Assembly (NCBI GenBank): GCA_014904845.1
Contig: MU119456.1
Span: 1-64,000 of the forward strand
Direction: 5' to 3'
From: Acephala macrosclerotiorum
Lineage: Eukaryota > Ascomycota > Leotiomycetes > Helotiales > Mollisiaceae
Length of the DNA stretch: 64,000 nt
Shown here: piece by piece, positions 40,501 to 53,019 of the stretch
How positions within the stretch are numbered: the stretch's first letter is position 1
Layout of the letters: each line of letters begins with the position of its first letter
The notes under the pieces: generated by a model
Database searches by the model: none
What the model saw: the letters and a program-made list of their open reading frames with translations, nothing else
What the model was told of the DNA's origin: nothing
Program-made: the position numbers and the translations under genes

Positions 40501-43500
40501 CACACCTAAGCACGTCCTTCCAGATCTCTCGTTCCGCACTCAACTTTCTCAACTCTATTGCACTCTATAACCTTCCTGTTTTTCAAAGAAAACATAATGC
40601 GAATTCGAGATGTTCGAAGTATTGATCTCAAAATCGAAAACTCTATCCCACCCGCCTTACATTTACACTCCTCTTTGCCCCGTGCACCGAACGAGAAAAT
40701 GACATCAAGTTCGCCATTGGAAACTACAACTGCGCCATTTTGGTTGATTGGTTTACAATTACTTCTTTGTTGAAGCCATTACTAGTCTTCCATTGTTCGA
40801 GTCCCGGTTCGTTACTGTTCTTCGCAGAGATCTTTTCAGCCCTCGTACTTTGGAGCGATATCGATGTTGCCAAGGGACAGGCATGAATTCACTTCTTCGT
40901 TGAAGATGAGTGCGAATCAGTGCTATGCACTCAGCCATTCTTGTATTGTGCGAATGTCTATTGGCCACGGTTCCCTTGAAAATCTGCAGGCTGTCTAGCT
41001 ACATCTTCGTCAGTTGATTTCTCGTAATTCGGTAGTATTGAGGAATGATGCGCTGGAATATCGTATCATGTTGGCATGGGGCCGCACAATTGATCATGCA
41101 TCGGCTCATATATGCATTTGGCCGGGCCGGGCCGAGATGCCGCGGTGAGAGCACTTTATTGAGCATTCCCACTTAGCTAGAAGGGCGGACTATATATCAA
41201 TGCCACTCCTTTTGCCCTCCCAGCTGATAATTTTGGGGAACATGCATTGCTAAGTGATCTTGCATTCACCTTTGTTACTGGCCTCAAAACTCACCTTGAG
41301 TTCGAATTCACGTCGATTGCCATCCATATCTGTCTATACTACAGCTCACATTGAGCCGTAGCCCATGGTATAAAAGACCTCTCGAGGACAGGATATTTTT
41401 TCTCCCTGCTTCCATCAAAGCTGAACGAAGCCTGGCCAGATTGCCTGTTCTGCTTCCTCGACCTCCACGAACCACCCTTCGCTACATATTGGCGGCTAGT
41501 ATCTGCCTTTTGCCTTAGGTCTTCCACCTCGATCCGATGCCAAAGCCTTGCAAAACAAGTATTTAAACTTGTTTTCGCTGTTAACAGTTTCCTTCGCTGT
41601 TATTAATCATCACTGAGTTCGAAACTCTACCTTCCCACTCGAATGCAATGTCCAGGAAACTGAAAGCCCTCCATATCCTCCTAGGTTCTGTAACCTGTTA
41701 AACTTTACGACTAAGGCCTGCATCTCGGCCTCCTCCTCATAGCAAGAACTTCATCCTCAGTGTGGTTGAGGACCGAGGTGTTGCCGCGAAGCGAGGTATA
41801 TATACTCAGACAGGAGTGTGAAAGAAATGCAAGGAGAAGATGGATGACGGTATTCACTTTCGTGTCTGAGGCTTTGAGAGTGGTTTGATTTGTTACCATA
41901 ATCAAGTTAGAAGTCGAGGCAGTTGATACTTCTTTTCTTTCCAACTTCCTTTTCGAGTTTCAACCTCCGTGTGAAGGTTCGAGCTCTAAGTCAGTCTTTT
42001 ACAGTACAATAAAGTGTAAAAAGGCCTTGGTCTTCGATAACCCCGCCTCTCCATTAGAGACACAAGACTAAGATGACGGCATTTAAGTTCAGGATAACGA
42101 GTGGCCCCATCATCACAGCCGGCGATCGCTCGCGATGAATTCCCCCCAGCGGCGGATTTCTTGCTAAGCTTCAGCTTCTATCCTTCATATATCAGCTCCT
42201 TTCAAATTTTTCTTGAACTTCTCGCCGTCAATTTTCCTATTTGTTATCATCACCCCTTTTTTTGGCGAATCCTTCGTCACAAAACCATGGGTTTCGGACC
42301 TCCGAGCAATGTTCAAAGGATAATTTCCCTCTCTGTCTTAGGCATGGCACGACTAAATACCTCAGTACGAAACAAGACCCTTGGCAGAAGAACAAAGGAT
42401 TCTCCTAGTTCCAGTTCTCCTTCTGCCTTTCTTGTTTGCGGAATGTCTATAAGGAGGACGGACACGAATATATATAGTGGTAAAGCGGGGCGGGACCTAC
42501 TCTGACAGCACTGCTGCTGCGTCGGGAGTGATTCACTTAATCGAGATTCGAGCTGCTCCTAAGCTCCTTATTTCTAATTAGGTTTTGAGATCTTAGTGTG
42601 TCAAGTTTTGAAAAGGCTACCAGAAAGTGAATAGTCCATGGGCAGGCATGTCCCGCTTTCCCTTTCGCTTCATCTTTTCTCAACTATATAAAGCCGGGTC
42701 ATTTTCGGCCTAGAGACACAACCAACAGATCCACCAAGATTATCGCAACGAGAAGAGCTCAAGTGGATTGAGTAGAATATGTTTTACTTTACATTCTAGA
42801 CGACGTATATTTCTGCTTTGTAAAGTGCTGTAGAATGGTCGAATACGGTGATAGTGTGATTGACGGTACATGCTAGGATGTCTAACTAATAAGTGAATGA
42901 TCACCGTCAAACGCTGGAATGTTGTCAATGACCTTTCTGCTGTTGACAATCGAGCATTACAGATTCTCAATCTAGTCCGTTCCGAAATAGGATATCGCAG
43001 TTCCCATTCAATCCCTTTCTGGATGAAGGAAGCTAGTCTAAGGCCCTTTCAACCAAACCTCGGGCACTGGCCCTTGAGCCAATAGAGTGTTCTTCAAACA
43101 GCTTATGCAACGCTGTACACTACTCGTTGGCCAGCTGCTGACTTGAAACACGCAGAGGGAGGCAATATATACTCCTCTCACTCCTCTTAAGTTCTCGAGG
43201 CTAGAAGAAATGAAGGAGAAGAGATGAAAGTCCCAGCAATCGAAGGAGTTTGATGTCAATAAGGAGCTACTATCCCAGGGTGCTTGGAAATCTTCAGCAG
43301 TCACCGGATGTCGAGCGAATTGAATGCCGCTGGTCGATATTGTTGGTACTAGACGTGGACAGTAGTGTCGAGCTCGATTAGAGAGCAAAGATGCTGTGGA
43401 AGCCACCTCGCCTAGCACTTCCCCCGTTACCCCACCTGCCTTTTTGGGACATTCCTTGGCAACCTCTCTTCTGGATCGTTTGAATACCGAAATCCAACTA

Positions 43501-45465
43501 TTTTCATGTTGCATCGAGCTTTATGGGAGACATATATATAAGCTTCGGCAAAGAATTTTCTACCACGAACATGCACCACCAGCCTTCAGATGGACGATCT
43601 ACAGCAGCTGGTGGAGGTTGAGATGAAGTTGCGTGTTCTATCATCACGCCTCGTTCTTTTAGGTAAGCTCTCGGAATTCCAAATCGCTCTAAACGCAGAG
43701 GAAATTGGTTGACTCTCTGCCCTAGTTGAGGTGAAGTTGGTCCGAGGTTGACAACGGGGAATGGCAGCTCAGTCTTCACCCCCGACCTCACCTTCGCAGC
43801 CCCCCTCCTAGAAGTGGTAACAAAGCAAGGAGTCTGACAATTCTTATCGCCCGGAGTGAGATGCTGTTTTGAGGGAAAGGTTGCAGCATGAGGGCACGCG
43901 GCCTTGATGGTGTCGCATCTTAAGCTCGTTCTTCGTCTCGGGATGAGCGGTATTTATACTCGTCTTTCAAGTCAATTTTCAGTCGCTTGACGCGGTTCGA
44001 GAGTGGTTTCACTCGTAAGGCAGATACGTGTATGAAATGAAGTCTGAGATTATTTTAGCGCAAAAGATGAAACTGCTCTCTCTATAAGGGATGGGAAGAT
44101 AATATGAGGAAGCTTCAACCTTGACCTTCCAGCCGTCCCCGCCAAGAGGGAGTGTCCAATGTCTTGAGTATGACCAACAGATACTACCTATTCTCTGCTA
44201 GGCTGTTCCCCCTCTTACTGAATTGTCCTCTTCCTCCATAGGATGAGTTTAATCCATATTTGCTTGAATTGAGATTGGGGTCGGCGAAAATGCATCCGAG
44301 ATAATTTGACAGCGACGAGCATTTTAGCAACAATCTCTATATCAAATCGCAAGTCTTACTCTAAGCAAAGAATAGGTAAGCCAGTGCCACACTTCAGCTA
44401 GGATCTTGGCAGATAGCTTGCGACTCCGTCGAGTTCATGCGAGATCCTTCTTGCCCTAGTCTCACATGTTGAGAAGTTGATCTGTGCCTTGGGCAAAGGA
44501 GAGGTGATATTTATACCCGCATGGCTGTGATGTCACTCCTCCACAAAGTGAATAGACGAACAAAGTTGAATTTACCTTCTCGCTCTTCAAGAGGAATGCC
44601 TATTGCGAGACTCGCTCTCGAAGAGCGCTAATGAAAGTCCAAGGTACTGAGGGTATGTACACCTTTCTCACGCATACCGTACTACGTTGTAGGGACGTCC
44701 CACCAGGACGGAAGCTACTTACGAAGGAATATGGGAAGGGATTATCCTTCAGTCCGACTCTCATCGCATGCCTAGACTGGCCTCCTGAGCCTTTCGTGAA
44801 TTTCATGTTTTCTTGGAGGTTGGGGAGACATGGCTGAAATGTTCATTATGTTCATGAGCACGGCATGAAGGCGAGAAAGATTGACAACGTCATCCTTGCT
44901 GTCATTATCACAAAAACTTCACATGTGGGGAATAAATGAGCCATGAAATCCCTTGTGGCCCATCGCACTCTTTTCATTAAGGAAAAACATGTTAAGGTGC
45001 GAGAATGTCCGAAAGCTTCGGGATCCTCATTAGCATGCAGCTTCTGTAACTCCGCAGTCCTCTTCCGTGTCTCCTCGCTCTCCAGCCAGTGCTGCCAGCA
45101 TATGAGCTCGCTCACCTCGAAGTAGAGTTTGGTAGCTCGCTGGAGTCCCAAACACATGTCTCACATCGAAGTCTTGATGCCCCCGTGGCACTAGCGAAGA
45201 ACGGAAAGATGGCTCTATGGACACTGGAATCGCGAGTCACGCCTCAGATGCTAATGATCGATGTTCCGGTCTATGGCTATTCACTGATTTGGATGATTCT
45301 TAACGGTATTGGGGACTTTGAGATGCCCCGAGAAGCCAGTTTGCCGCCTCCGGCATGGCATTCAGCATGACTTAGTCCTCACTAAGAAAATTTGTCGAGA
45401 GACATAGAAGTAAGAGCGCGGCTAAGTGGCGATCTCTGAAAGCGTTTGACCTGCAATCGTGTGAT
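37504..45465. other. gene-poor stretch, possible short transcription units
   Basis: Almost 8 kb without a supportable protein gene. It has TATA-like boxes such as GGTATATATACTC (41795), TGGTATAAAAGACC (41367, plus) and CTATATAAAGCC (42684, plus). CTCACCTTTG-type strings, which read as CAAAGGTGAG splice donors on the minus strand, lie at 38412 and (ATTCACCTTTG) 41264. At 44852-45157 a minus-strand frame contains ELICWQHWLESEETRKRTAE and looks coding, perhaps part of the broken gene next to it. The rest matches nothing I know. Confidence 0.4.
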
Positions 45466-48400
45466 TTATGGCCATGATTGAATTCCTAGAGAAGCAGGGT
45501 CGGAGGATTCACTTCCAGTATTTGCTAAAGGCCGTGGCTCTCTCAGCGAGAATGTTTCCCCCTTTCTTGCCGCTTTGACAGAGTGTACCGCAGACCGTGC
45601 GGAGAAAACGTTATCAATGCCTTTTTCGTCGGCCTCCTTCATTATCCCGTCTGCGTAATCCCGAGCCTTTTGCGCCGCATTCCGTACGATTTCCGGTCGT
45701 GGTTGGCTTTCATCTTCTCCTTCCTGTAAGTCGGAGATGAACTTGACAGTAGTTGCAATTGAAACTCTGATGATGCCATCGGAAGTGGCTGGGACATCGG
45801 ATCTGGCTACGGGGAGACACAATCTATTCGTCCTCAGACTTTCGAAACTTATCGGAGCACGGAGGTGGGAATCGTCTCCAGTCTGGATGAGCAACACCTT
45901 TTGCTTTTGCGTCTACTTATGAAGAACTATAAATTCACCACGGTCTAGCTCAAAATCTGGCTCCGTGAACTGATTCATCAAGATGATGATGCCAGTATAG
46001 GTTGGTTTTATGACGCACTTTTCAAGGTTCCGCTGGGTACGAGAGCTTGGGGTTCCTGAGCTCCGCAACTCTTGTAGTTTTCCAGGAGCGATACAGATTG
46101 CTGGCAGATGCTCTTATGCGCCTCAATGATTCCCTCGGTAGTGGGGGGGTGGACTTCGACGAGATGAGCGAAGAAGTTCTGGTACTCGATAGGTGGGCGG
46201 TTATTGTGGTATTTGAACTATTCTTTGTAGATGCGGCCGAAAGATAGCATAGGTATAGGGGTCCCTTCGATATGAGCAGAATGCATGAAGTAGAATGCCG
46301 CAAGTTTATGGGAGAGTCGATAAAGATATATTGGCTCAAACGAGACAACTGGCTGTTTGATCGTCTGGTAGTATGCATCGCTGATCCATGAACCCTTGAG
46401 GTATCTTCGATATTCTTTCATGAGACCATAACGACAGTCTTCTTTGAGATCATTAATAACCGGGCCCTCGTTTCAGGGGACAAAGGCTCCTCGGTAGGAG
46501 GACGTATCCATGCTGGGTCGAGAGGGTCATCAAGTTCTGGCATCGGGGGCACCAAAACAATTCCTGAATTGTCAGCAAGATTGTCTCAGATGCAAAGAGA
46601 GAGACTGATGTGCTCACATGGTGAGTGTGATGCGATACCAGCGCACGACAGCAATCGGGATGCAGTCTCCAGGAGATGAGGTCGAGCGCGAGGTTCCGCT
46701 AAAGCCAAGGGTCGTGTTCTCGAAGAAAAAGTAATGTGACCTGACACGAACGAGTCTCGGACAAATTTTGTTGAACTAGACGAGGTCTCCCAGTTGATGA
46801 TGAAATTTCGAAGTCCTTGTGAGGTTGTGAGATTTGCACGGTGTGAATCAGAAGTTGTGGCGTCTGTGGCTGCACCGTTGGCGCTTGCCTGCACCAAGTC
46901 TAGCATGCTCATTTCCTTCTTCCAGTGCACTAAGCCTGCCGTTCCTTCTTCACCCCCAAGAGAAGTTTCTCCAAAGTTGGTTCCTTCACGAAACAGAGGT
47001 GTTCGCACTCGTTGTATATACATAGTGTCTGGGAGGCCAATCTCATACAACGAAGGAGGCACAGCATGAGGCCCCACGAAGAGGCGGACATTTTGTTGCA
47101 CCATTGTCGTGTTCTTGCTGTTTTCTTTCAGGTGTTCGTGTGCTTCGCTACAGCACCCATCCCAGCGACCTTAGGCTACGACGTAGATCTCTATCTGCGC
47201 ACGCGCATCATTAGACATGTTTTCATGTCAGGAATGACAAATTCAATTGGAAATTCTGAGTATTCACCACGTGCAATTTATGTAGGAGCTATGAGTGTGG
47301 TTTGGGGCGGAGTGGATGAATGGCCAAGTGGGGAAACGACCGGAGTAGTGAGGGGTCGAGCAAGACAGAAGGATATATAAGTACCAGCGCTGTTACTCTG
47401 TCCGTATCGTTCAGCAATGGGACATGACGCAGGGCATACTTGCGAGAGTTGGTGTCACCGCGAAGTGGTGTCCAGTCTCCTTCCATCTCCTTAAGCATAA
47501 CTCCCCTCCTGTTTTATGTTCTTCCGTCCATGGCCTCGTTGAGGCCCTACTCCATTTGAATTTTAGCGCCGCTTCCCTTTTTGGGGCTTTGATAGCGATG
47601 ATATGTTTGACAGCGACGCAAGTGCGTCTTCCCTTCTCGTCGCTATCAGCCCTCGAAGGTGCTTGTGAGTCAAGCGAGGATAGACTACTCACGCCAGCTA
47701 GTAGTGAAAGCTAAAGTCAAGTCGCTCTACCAGCTCTCGCTCGTTGTGCGCGTGGCCTCTGTTAGCAGTGTTTGTTTGACTTGCTTCGTACATGAATTTC
47801 CATCCCAGTATTTGAGTTTGGTGCCGTTTTGTTGTGCTCTTCAGCGAGATGAGGGGCTTGCTGAGGAGGGGTATTTATATCCCTTCTCGGCCTGTTTGCT
47901 GATTTGAATTTGAAGTTGAGTTAAGGTGGATTTGGATCTTGATTCGCTTTCTTGGATTTCTGCAGGGACGAGAAGGTGGTGACGTAGATCTGGTGGATGA
48001 GGTAGAGAGGGTGGGAGGTATGTAATCCCCCACATGACCTCATCTCATTGTCATGTTGCCCAAAGGACACGGAAAATGCAGCCGGGGTAGAGGGTATTGC
48101 TTCGTGCCTCCCGGATATGTACCTCGAGCTCTGGCCCACAGATTCGCTACTGGAGGACTTTAAGCAAGTTTTCTTGCACCTCGTTTCAAAGGGGATCTTC
48201 TGATGTTCGAGCAAGGAGAGTTTAAAGCCGCAAGTTTGACAACGACCAGGGAATTAATAGCAACACAAATGCGTCACCCCATCCCTCTTCACCTCTTCGA
48301 TTCAGTCTCACCGTCTCTCGCACGCGAGCCAACCAGGCTCACCTTTGTCTGGCAAGATATCGACTAGGCCTAAGTACGGCACTACATCCACCAAGTATCA

Positions 48401-50557
48401 TAATTAGTCGAACTCCGTACTTGGCGACTTGGGTCTTCAATTTTGGAGTGGGGATGTGGTATTTATATCTCGTCTCTTGGCGTTTGCTTTCAAGTCTGCC
48501 TTGAGAATCGTAGATCTGAGTGGGTTCTCAGTTGATGTTTGCTAGAGCGAAGTGCCCTATTTTGAAGTTCCTCGCGATGAAGAGGGAGATTATTTATATA
48601 CTCATCCTCTCCTTCGCTGGTTTAGCTTTGGTTGCGTTGATTCCAAAACATTCTTCCTGTTCAATTGACAGCGGATGAATTTGTGAAAGAGCGGAGAAGG
48701 GAACTGGTGTTTTCTTGCTATAAATACCTCCCTTACATTGCCGTAACCAAGTTCAATAGTGTATGCTGCTCCCTTGGGAGCAACTGATATCCTTGGCTGG
48801 AAACCGCACCTAACCGCGGTATGTAGTCTCTATGTCTACTACAGGACCTCGGCTGAAATTTTCGGGTAATTTGCGTGCTGGTTCAAGCTGAACTTCACCT
48901 TCCTCTTCTAATCTTTAGCTCTTGATAACAACGACTCGATTGCAACAGAAGTATTTCTCCACATGTGCCAACATTGGAGTTCGAATCTCCTAGTCTCTCG
49001 TGAATTGCTCAGGAATCAGCTGGGGCTTTCGCACGCGGACACATAGCCGAGAGTAATACTACGGTTCTTTCCGTTACCTCTCGGTCGATGGAGTATGTGA
49101 AGCTTATGAAAAGAAAAAGCTATCTCCTTGTCAAGTGAGAGGTGTTACTTGTAACTCTATCCACGCTCCCGACATTCTCTAGTTGCGCCCGATTTAGTCA
49201 ATTTAGTTGATATCTTGAAAGCGGAGGTGGCTGAGAATCCGAGGGTGGAAGGTGAGCATAAACTTGATTTTGCCCTCGCTACTATAACCCCACGATCAAA
49301 ATCAAAGTCAGGTGCGGTGGCGAAAGCACACGCTTTCAAATTCTTCAACCTGATCTCTGGCTCTGCTCTTCCTGCTATGCAACTTCAAGGAAGGTCATTT
49401 GATTCATTCGAGATCTTCTAAGCTTTCGAATTTAGAGATCCTTGCTAACCTTGATACTTGATAGCAGTGATAGAAACGAGAGCAATACAAGTGCGACTTT
49501 CTGACCCACAAGCGTTCTGAGCTCATTCAATATCATCAAATTTTAATGAAATGAAGGCATCGAGTACATCGCCTAGCATCGTAAGATTGGAAGTAAATCC
49601 TCTTTCATGGGATCTCTGCCCTCTGTAATTTGATGATCTCGTTCATTTTGGAACAACTTGCACTTTACGCGGAGTGGTTAGAGGAAAATTTTATAGGCAC
49701 TTACTTTTTTTTATATTAGATTGAAGCGAGCTTATTTGCCCCTGCCACGTTCTCATTGCCTTCTTCTTGCGCGATGTGTTAGAAAAGTGAAATAGGTTGG
49801 TAGACGAGCGACGTGACTGCAAATACTCTTCCAGAACTCTTTAATCGCCCTGATCAGTATTTCATGGGTGGGGGGGTTTGGATATTTGTATCATTGTAGC
49901 AGAGCCTCCTCTCGTGGTGTCCTTAATGCAGGAATCTCAACTTTTCAAGTAATGGCCTAATTCCACTGTCAGGCCCATCACGAATAAATACTTCCTATGC
50001 TTGATCGTTCACCCTCCAATACGCTTCAGATTCATGATTTGTACTCAAAATCGAGTCTTTCAGTCATGCAATCTGTCTATCTCCTACCTTAGATTCGGCT
50101 TTCTCGACGACTATAAAGATAGACATTTCTTCCCAGATTTCGAACTTCCTCTTTCACCATCAAAAATTTCAAACGATGGACGTTCGAAGCTTGACACCAC
50201 AGTCAATCACATGCACATACATATATATCTCACCACTTTAATTGGGTCGCTCGCAATCCACCATCATCTCAGACGCTGAAGGTAACTATTCAGAAAATGT
50301 CATCGAATTGAACTCTCAAATTTGAAACCGGTAACTACATTGACGATGTTATTATTCATGTACCTTCCCATCCTACGCTAACAGCTTCATTACTGAAAAT
50401 TTTGGCTTGTTGTTTCGGTCGGCGATTTGAGGCGTGAGAAGATGAAGTGGAGAACTTTCGATCAAGAAAAGCTGCACGGGCTGGGATCTGATGCAAGGCA
50501 GCCAAAAGATTTATTGGAAGTTTGGCCCTCAAATTCACCGAGAGAGGGGTATTTATA
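43950..50557 (-). promoter_or_regulatory. series of TATA-like boxes of one type, facing minus
   Basis: GTATTTATA, or a one-base variant, preceded by a G/A-rich run and often followed by CTC/TCTC, occurs at 43950, 44507 (ATATTTATA), 47871, 48459, 48590 (TTATTTATA), 50549 and 50699 (GTATTTACA). On the minus strand these read TATAAATAC with a purine-rich flank, like strong core promoters. Related GGTATATATACTC forms lie at 41795 and 43164. Downstream of each I see only short frames that do not match one another. They may drive short non-coding or peptide-coding RNAs or be relics of a duplicated module. Confidence 0.4.
45466..47104 (-). pseudogene. unrecognised broken protein gene
   Basis: Coding-like sequence runs through different frames in one direction. 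From ATG 47104 comes a 160-residue segment (MVQQNVRLFVGPHAVPPSLY; later LRNFIINWETSSSS). A plausible intron (GTGAGC at about 46617 to TTCAG) leads to IVLVPPMPELDDPLDPAWIR and PPTEEPLSPETRARLL. After a frameshift near 46455 come MKEYRRYLKGSWISDAYY and YRLSHKLAAFYFMHSAHIEG, then an in-frame TAG at about 46220 followed by coding-like YHNNRPPIEYQNFFAHLVEV. A last part, EIVRNAAQKARDYADGIMKE, ends at 45466. I do not recognise the family. The consistent direction and amino-acid make-up argue for a real gene damaged by a few mutations. Exon limits are approximate. Confidence 0.5.
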
Positions 50558-51325
50558 CTCTACCCACTCAAACTTGGCATGGCTCTAGGTGGTTGAGACA
50601 TGCGAGATTCAGATGGGTTGAATCGGGTGGGGCTGAGGGTATATTTTAACTCAAGGTCGATCGAATGAGTTAAAATTTCCGCCAATGCAAGGAGCGGGGT
50701 ATTTACACTCAGATTATATGTTCCCGGGTCAAGTCTTACTATGTCCACTAGAGCATAGGCCTCGCACTGACTTTCTGACAAGATGCCAGGACCATATAGC
50801 TTATTTCAAAGGATCTGCTATCTTCCTACGAAAGCGTCTATCCACGATCCAAGGCCGTGTCTCTCACATCGAGTCCCCATGTACATCCTCGCAACCTGGG
50901 GATTGGTGGAGAAACCCTTCCCGTACTAATTCTTAAGTATCTTGGAGTGCATTGCCTCGCAGGAAAAAGGTGAGAGTAGCCGAGGGATGTGCGATCCAGG
51001 ATCGTGAGACCTTGGGAGACGAGGGGATTCCGTGCGAGATATTATAAGAATGAATATATTCGGCGATGGTAAAGCAAAGCAAACATGCCAGAGATAGGCG
51101 GCAAAGCGGGTGGGCGGTCCGGTTCGACTCCGACGTCGAGTGTCGAGTTCACTTAGCGAGACTGAAAAGGGGGTACGTGCCGCAACACTTGGCCGTTGAA
51201 ACTCGAAATCGCCTAGAGTGAAGACGACATAAACATTGAGTGCAAACCAAAACTTCTTTGTTCCGTGGGAGAAGTCCAAATGAGTATAGGTACCCTAATC
51301 TCCTCCACCCCTTTCTATGCCTTTA
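47105..51325. other. gene-poor stretch
   Basis: About 4.2 kb without a supported protein. It contains several of the TATA-like boxes noted separately, a CTCACCTTTG string at 48338, and short strings of the type GACGCA(C/T)TTG(T/C) with TTGTCAAAC nearby (minus strand near 47610 and 48240). The string at 48981 (GGAGTTCGAATCTCC) resembles a tRNA T-arm, but no other tRNA part is present. Confidence 0.4.
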
Positions 51326-52036
51326 ACGACAGTTAAAGGTTTCCTGCTAGAGAAAAAAAGTTTACCTTGAGGTTACGTAATAAAACGTGATATTTCTGGT
51401 TCATTTAAATCACGTTTTTTCGCCAAGGTTTTGCCAAGAAACGCCAAGATGTGTCGCTTTTGGCACTTAGCGCTCTCCGTAAAGCTCCAGCTCTAGCTCC
51501 AGCTCCACGCGGGGGAGTTGTAGGGGGGGAACGCCCCTACTCGCGCCGGCGGAGCCGGTGCGATTAAAAGCTTTATATCATTTCAAAGTTCAAGTCGTTA
51601 AAGGCAGGGCATGGCGCGAGGCACGAGGGTCATCCCACTATTCAACAGGCTACTACCATAGACACCGTCACGTGAAGAATTTGCTTTTGACGATAGTTAA
51701 AGGTTTCCTGCTAGAGGAAAAAAAGTCCACGTAGAGTTTACGTAATAAAACGTGAGACTTACGGCACGTGTTTGCGCCAAGAAACGCCAAGATGTGTCGC
51801 TTTTAGCATTTAGCGCTCCCCGTAAAGCTCTTCGTAAAGCTCTCTATAAAGCTCCTCGTAGAGCAGCTTTAGCCCCACGTGGGGAAAAGGGGGGGGGGGG
51901 GTTGTAAAGGGAGAACGCCTCTACTCGCGCCGGCGGAGCCGGTGCGAATAAAAAAATCCATATTCTAAAAGTTTCATAATAAATTCAAGTCGTCAAAGGC
52001 AGGGCATGGCGCGAGGCACGAGGGACATCCCACTAT
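51326..52036. repeat. two-copy direct repeat (~315 and ~347 bp)
   Basis: Copy 1 is about 51326-51640 and copy 2 about 51690-52036. Shared landmarks in the same order: AGTTAAAGGTTTCCTGCTAG, GTTACGTAATAAAACGTGA, GCCAAGAAACGCCAAGATG, TTAGCGCTC.CCGTAAAGCTC, CTCGCGCCGGCGGAGCCGGT, GGCAGGGCATGGCGCGAGGC and CATCCCACTAT. Copy 2 differs by expansion of a GTAAAGCTC-type unit and a G13 run ending at 51901. GC-rich palindromes (GCCGGCGGAGCCGGT) recur in each. No coding frame. Nature unknown; it could be a non-autonomous repeat or a structured RNA-like unit. Confidence 0.75.
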
Positions 52037-53019
52037 CGAAGCTACAGCCCAACACCATGCCAATTTGCGTGCACACCTGCGTAATAATAGTATGCGTAAT
52101 AGAAGCGGTCCTCATTGAATGAGGCTATCACGTTTCCACGGTTAATCTACCTGCTGTGCAAGGTTGGTTGAAGATATATGGCAGCAGAATCGGCCTTGAC
52201 AACAAACCACCCAGGGCTTCTCTTTGATCTGTTCTTATATAGTACTTAGCCTTAGAAAAATTTACGGCTAGAGTGCGGCGGTACTTGGAGCCCAGAAATG
52301 AGCAAAGTAATTGAGGGGAAGGAAGAAGGGGAGGTCCGGAGCAGGTGAGGGCTGGCGTCCCAAAACGACCAAAGTAGGTGAGGAGCTATAATATAAAGTT
52401 GCCTAGATGATAGGAGTAAAGGGAGAGGTTCGAGTTGACATGGCTGTGGATTAAGGATAGACAGGACCGCAAGATGAGGGTGGCTGATTGATCGGGGGAA
52501 AGGGGTGCCATCTTGGTCCTCAAAAAGAGAGTCTAAAAGGGGACCGTCAGATGTGAGGCCTTTATTCGCCATATTCAAGAGAGTTTTCCCGATACAACCC
52601 GCAAGTGCAACAATTGGAGGGCTTCATTCCTTCCCCCGCAGGTAACAACAAATACGCCGTTGACTCTGTATCAGAGTGTCTGCTCTTTGGAGGATAGGTA
52701 GACAGTGTTTGACCAGGTTGTTGTTTTGGACCGGATATCGAATCTGTCCAAAATAACCCAAGGACCGGTGTTCATCGTTCGAAGAAGTAAGGAAGTCATG
52801 TCTGCTGCTTCAAACCTAGCCTCTTTGAGGTCGAGAAGCCGGTTGCAGCCTTTCTAAGCGACGTTATTAAGGTAATCGGCGAGTAAAAGCTCAATAATGG
52901 CCTTTTAACCATCAGCTAGGGCTGTGTCCAGCAATGCTAAACTATCGGTATTAATGGTGAAACTTTTCTCCGAAAAGCTTTACCACTGTATCATGCCTGC
53001 CCACGACAACGGCGTCCTA
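52037..53019. other. 3' flank of the STAND gene with ankyrin relics
   Basis: Read on minus, about 52860-53019 continues the ankyrin pattern beyond the stop of the STAND gene in shifted frames: NNRTPLSWAG, then HDTVVKLFGEK, then LLDTALADG, a stop and KAIIELLLAD. This is a degenerate tail of one or two former repeats. At 52252-52572 (minus) an ATG opens a 106-codon frame starting MANKGLTSDG that I do not recognise and do not call. Confidence 0.6.

Noticed and set aside
48981..48996. GGAGTTCGAATCTCC resembling a tRNA T-arm
   Set aside because: No matching acceptor stem, D-arm or anticodon arm can be placed at the right distances upstream.
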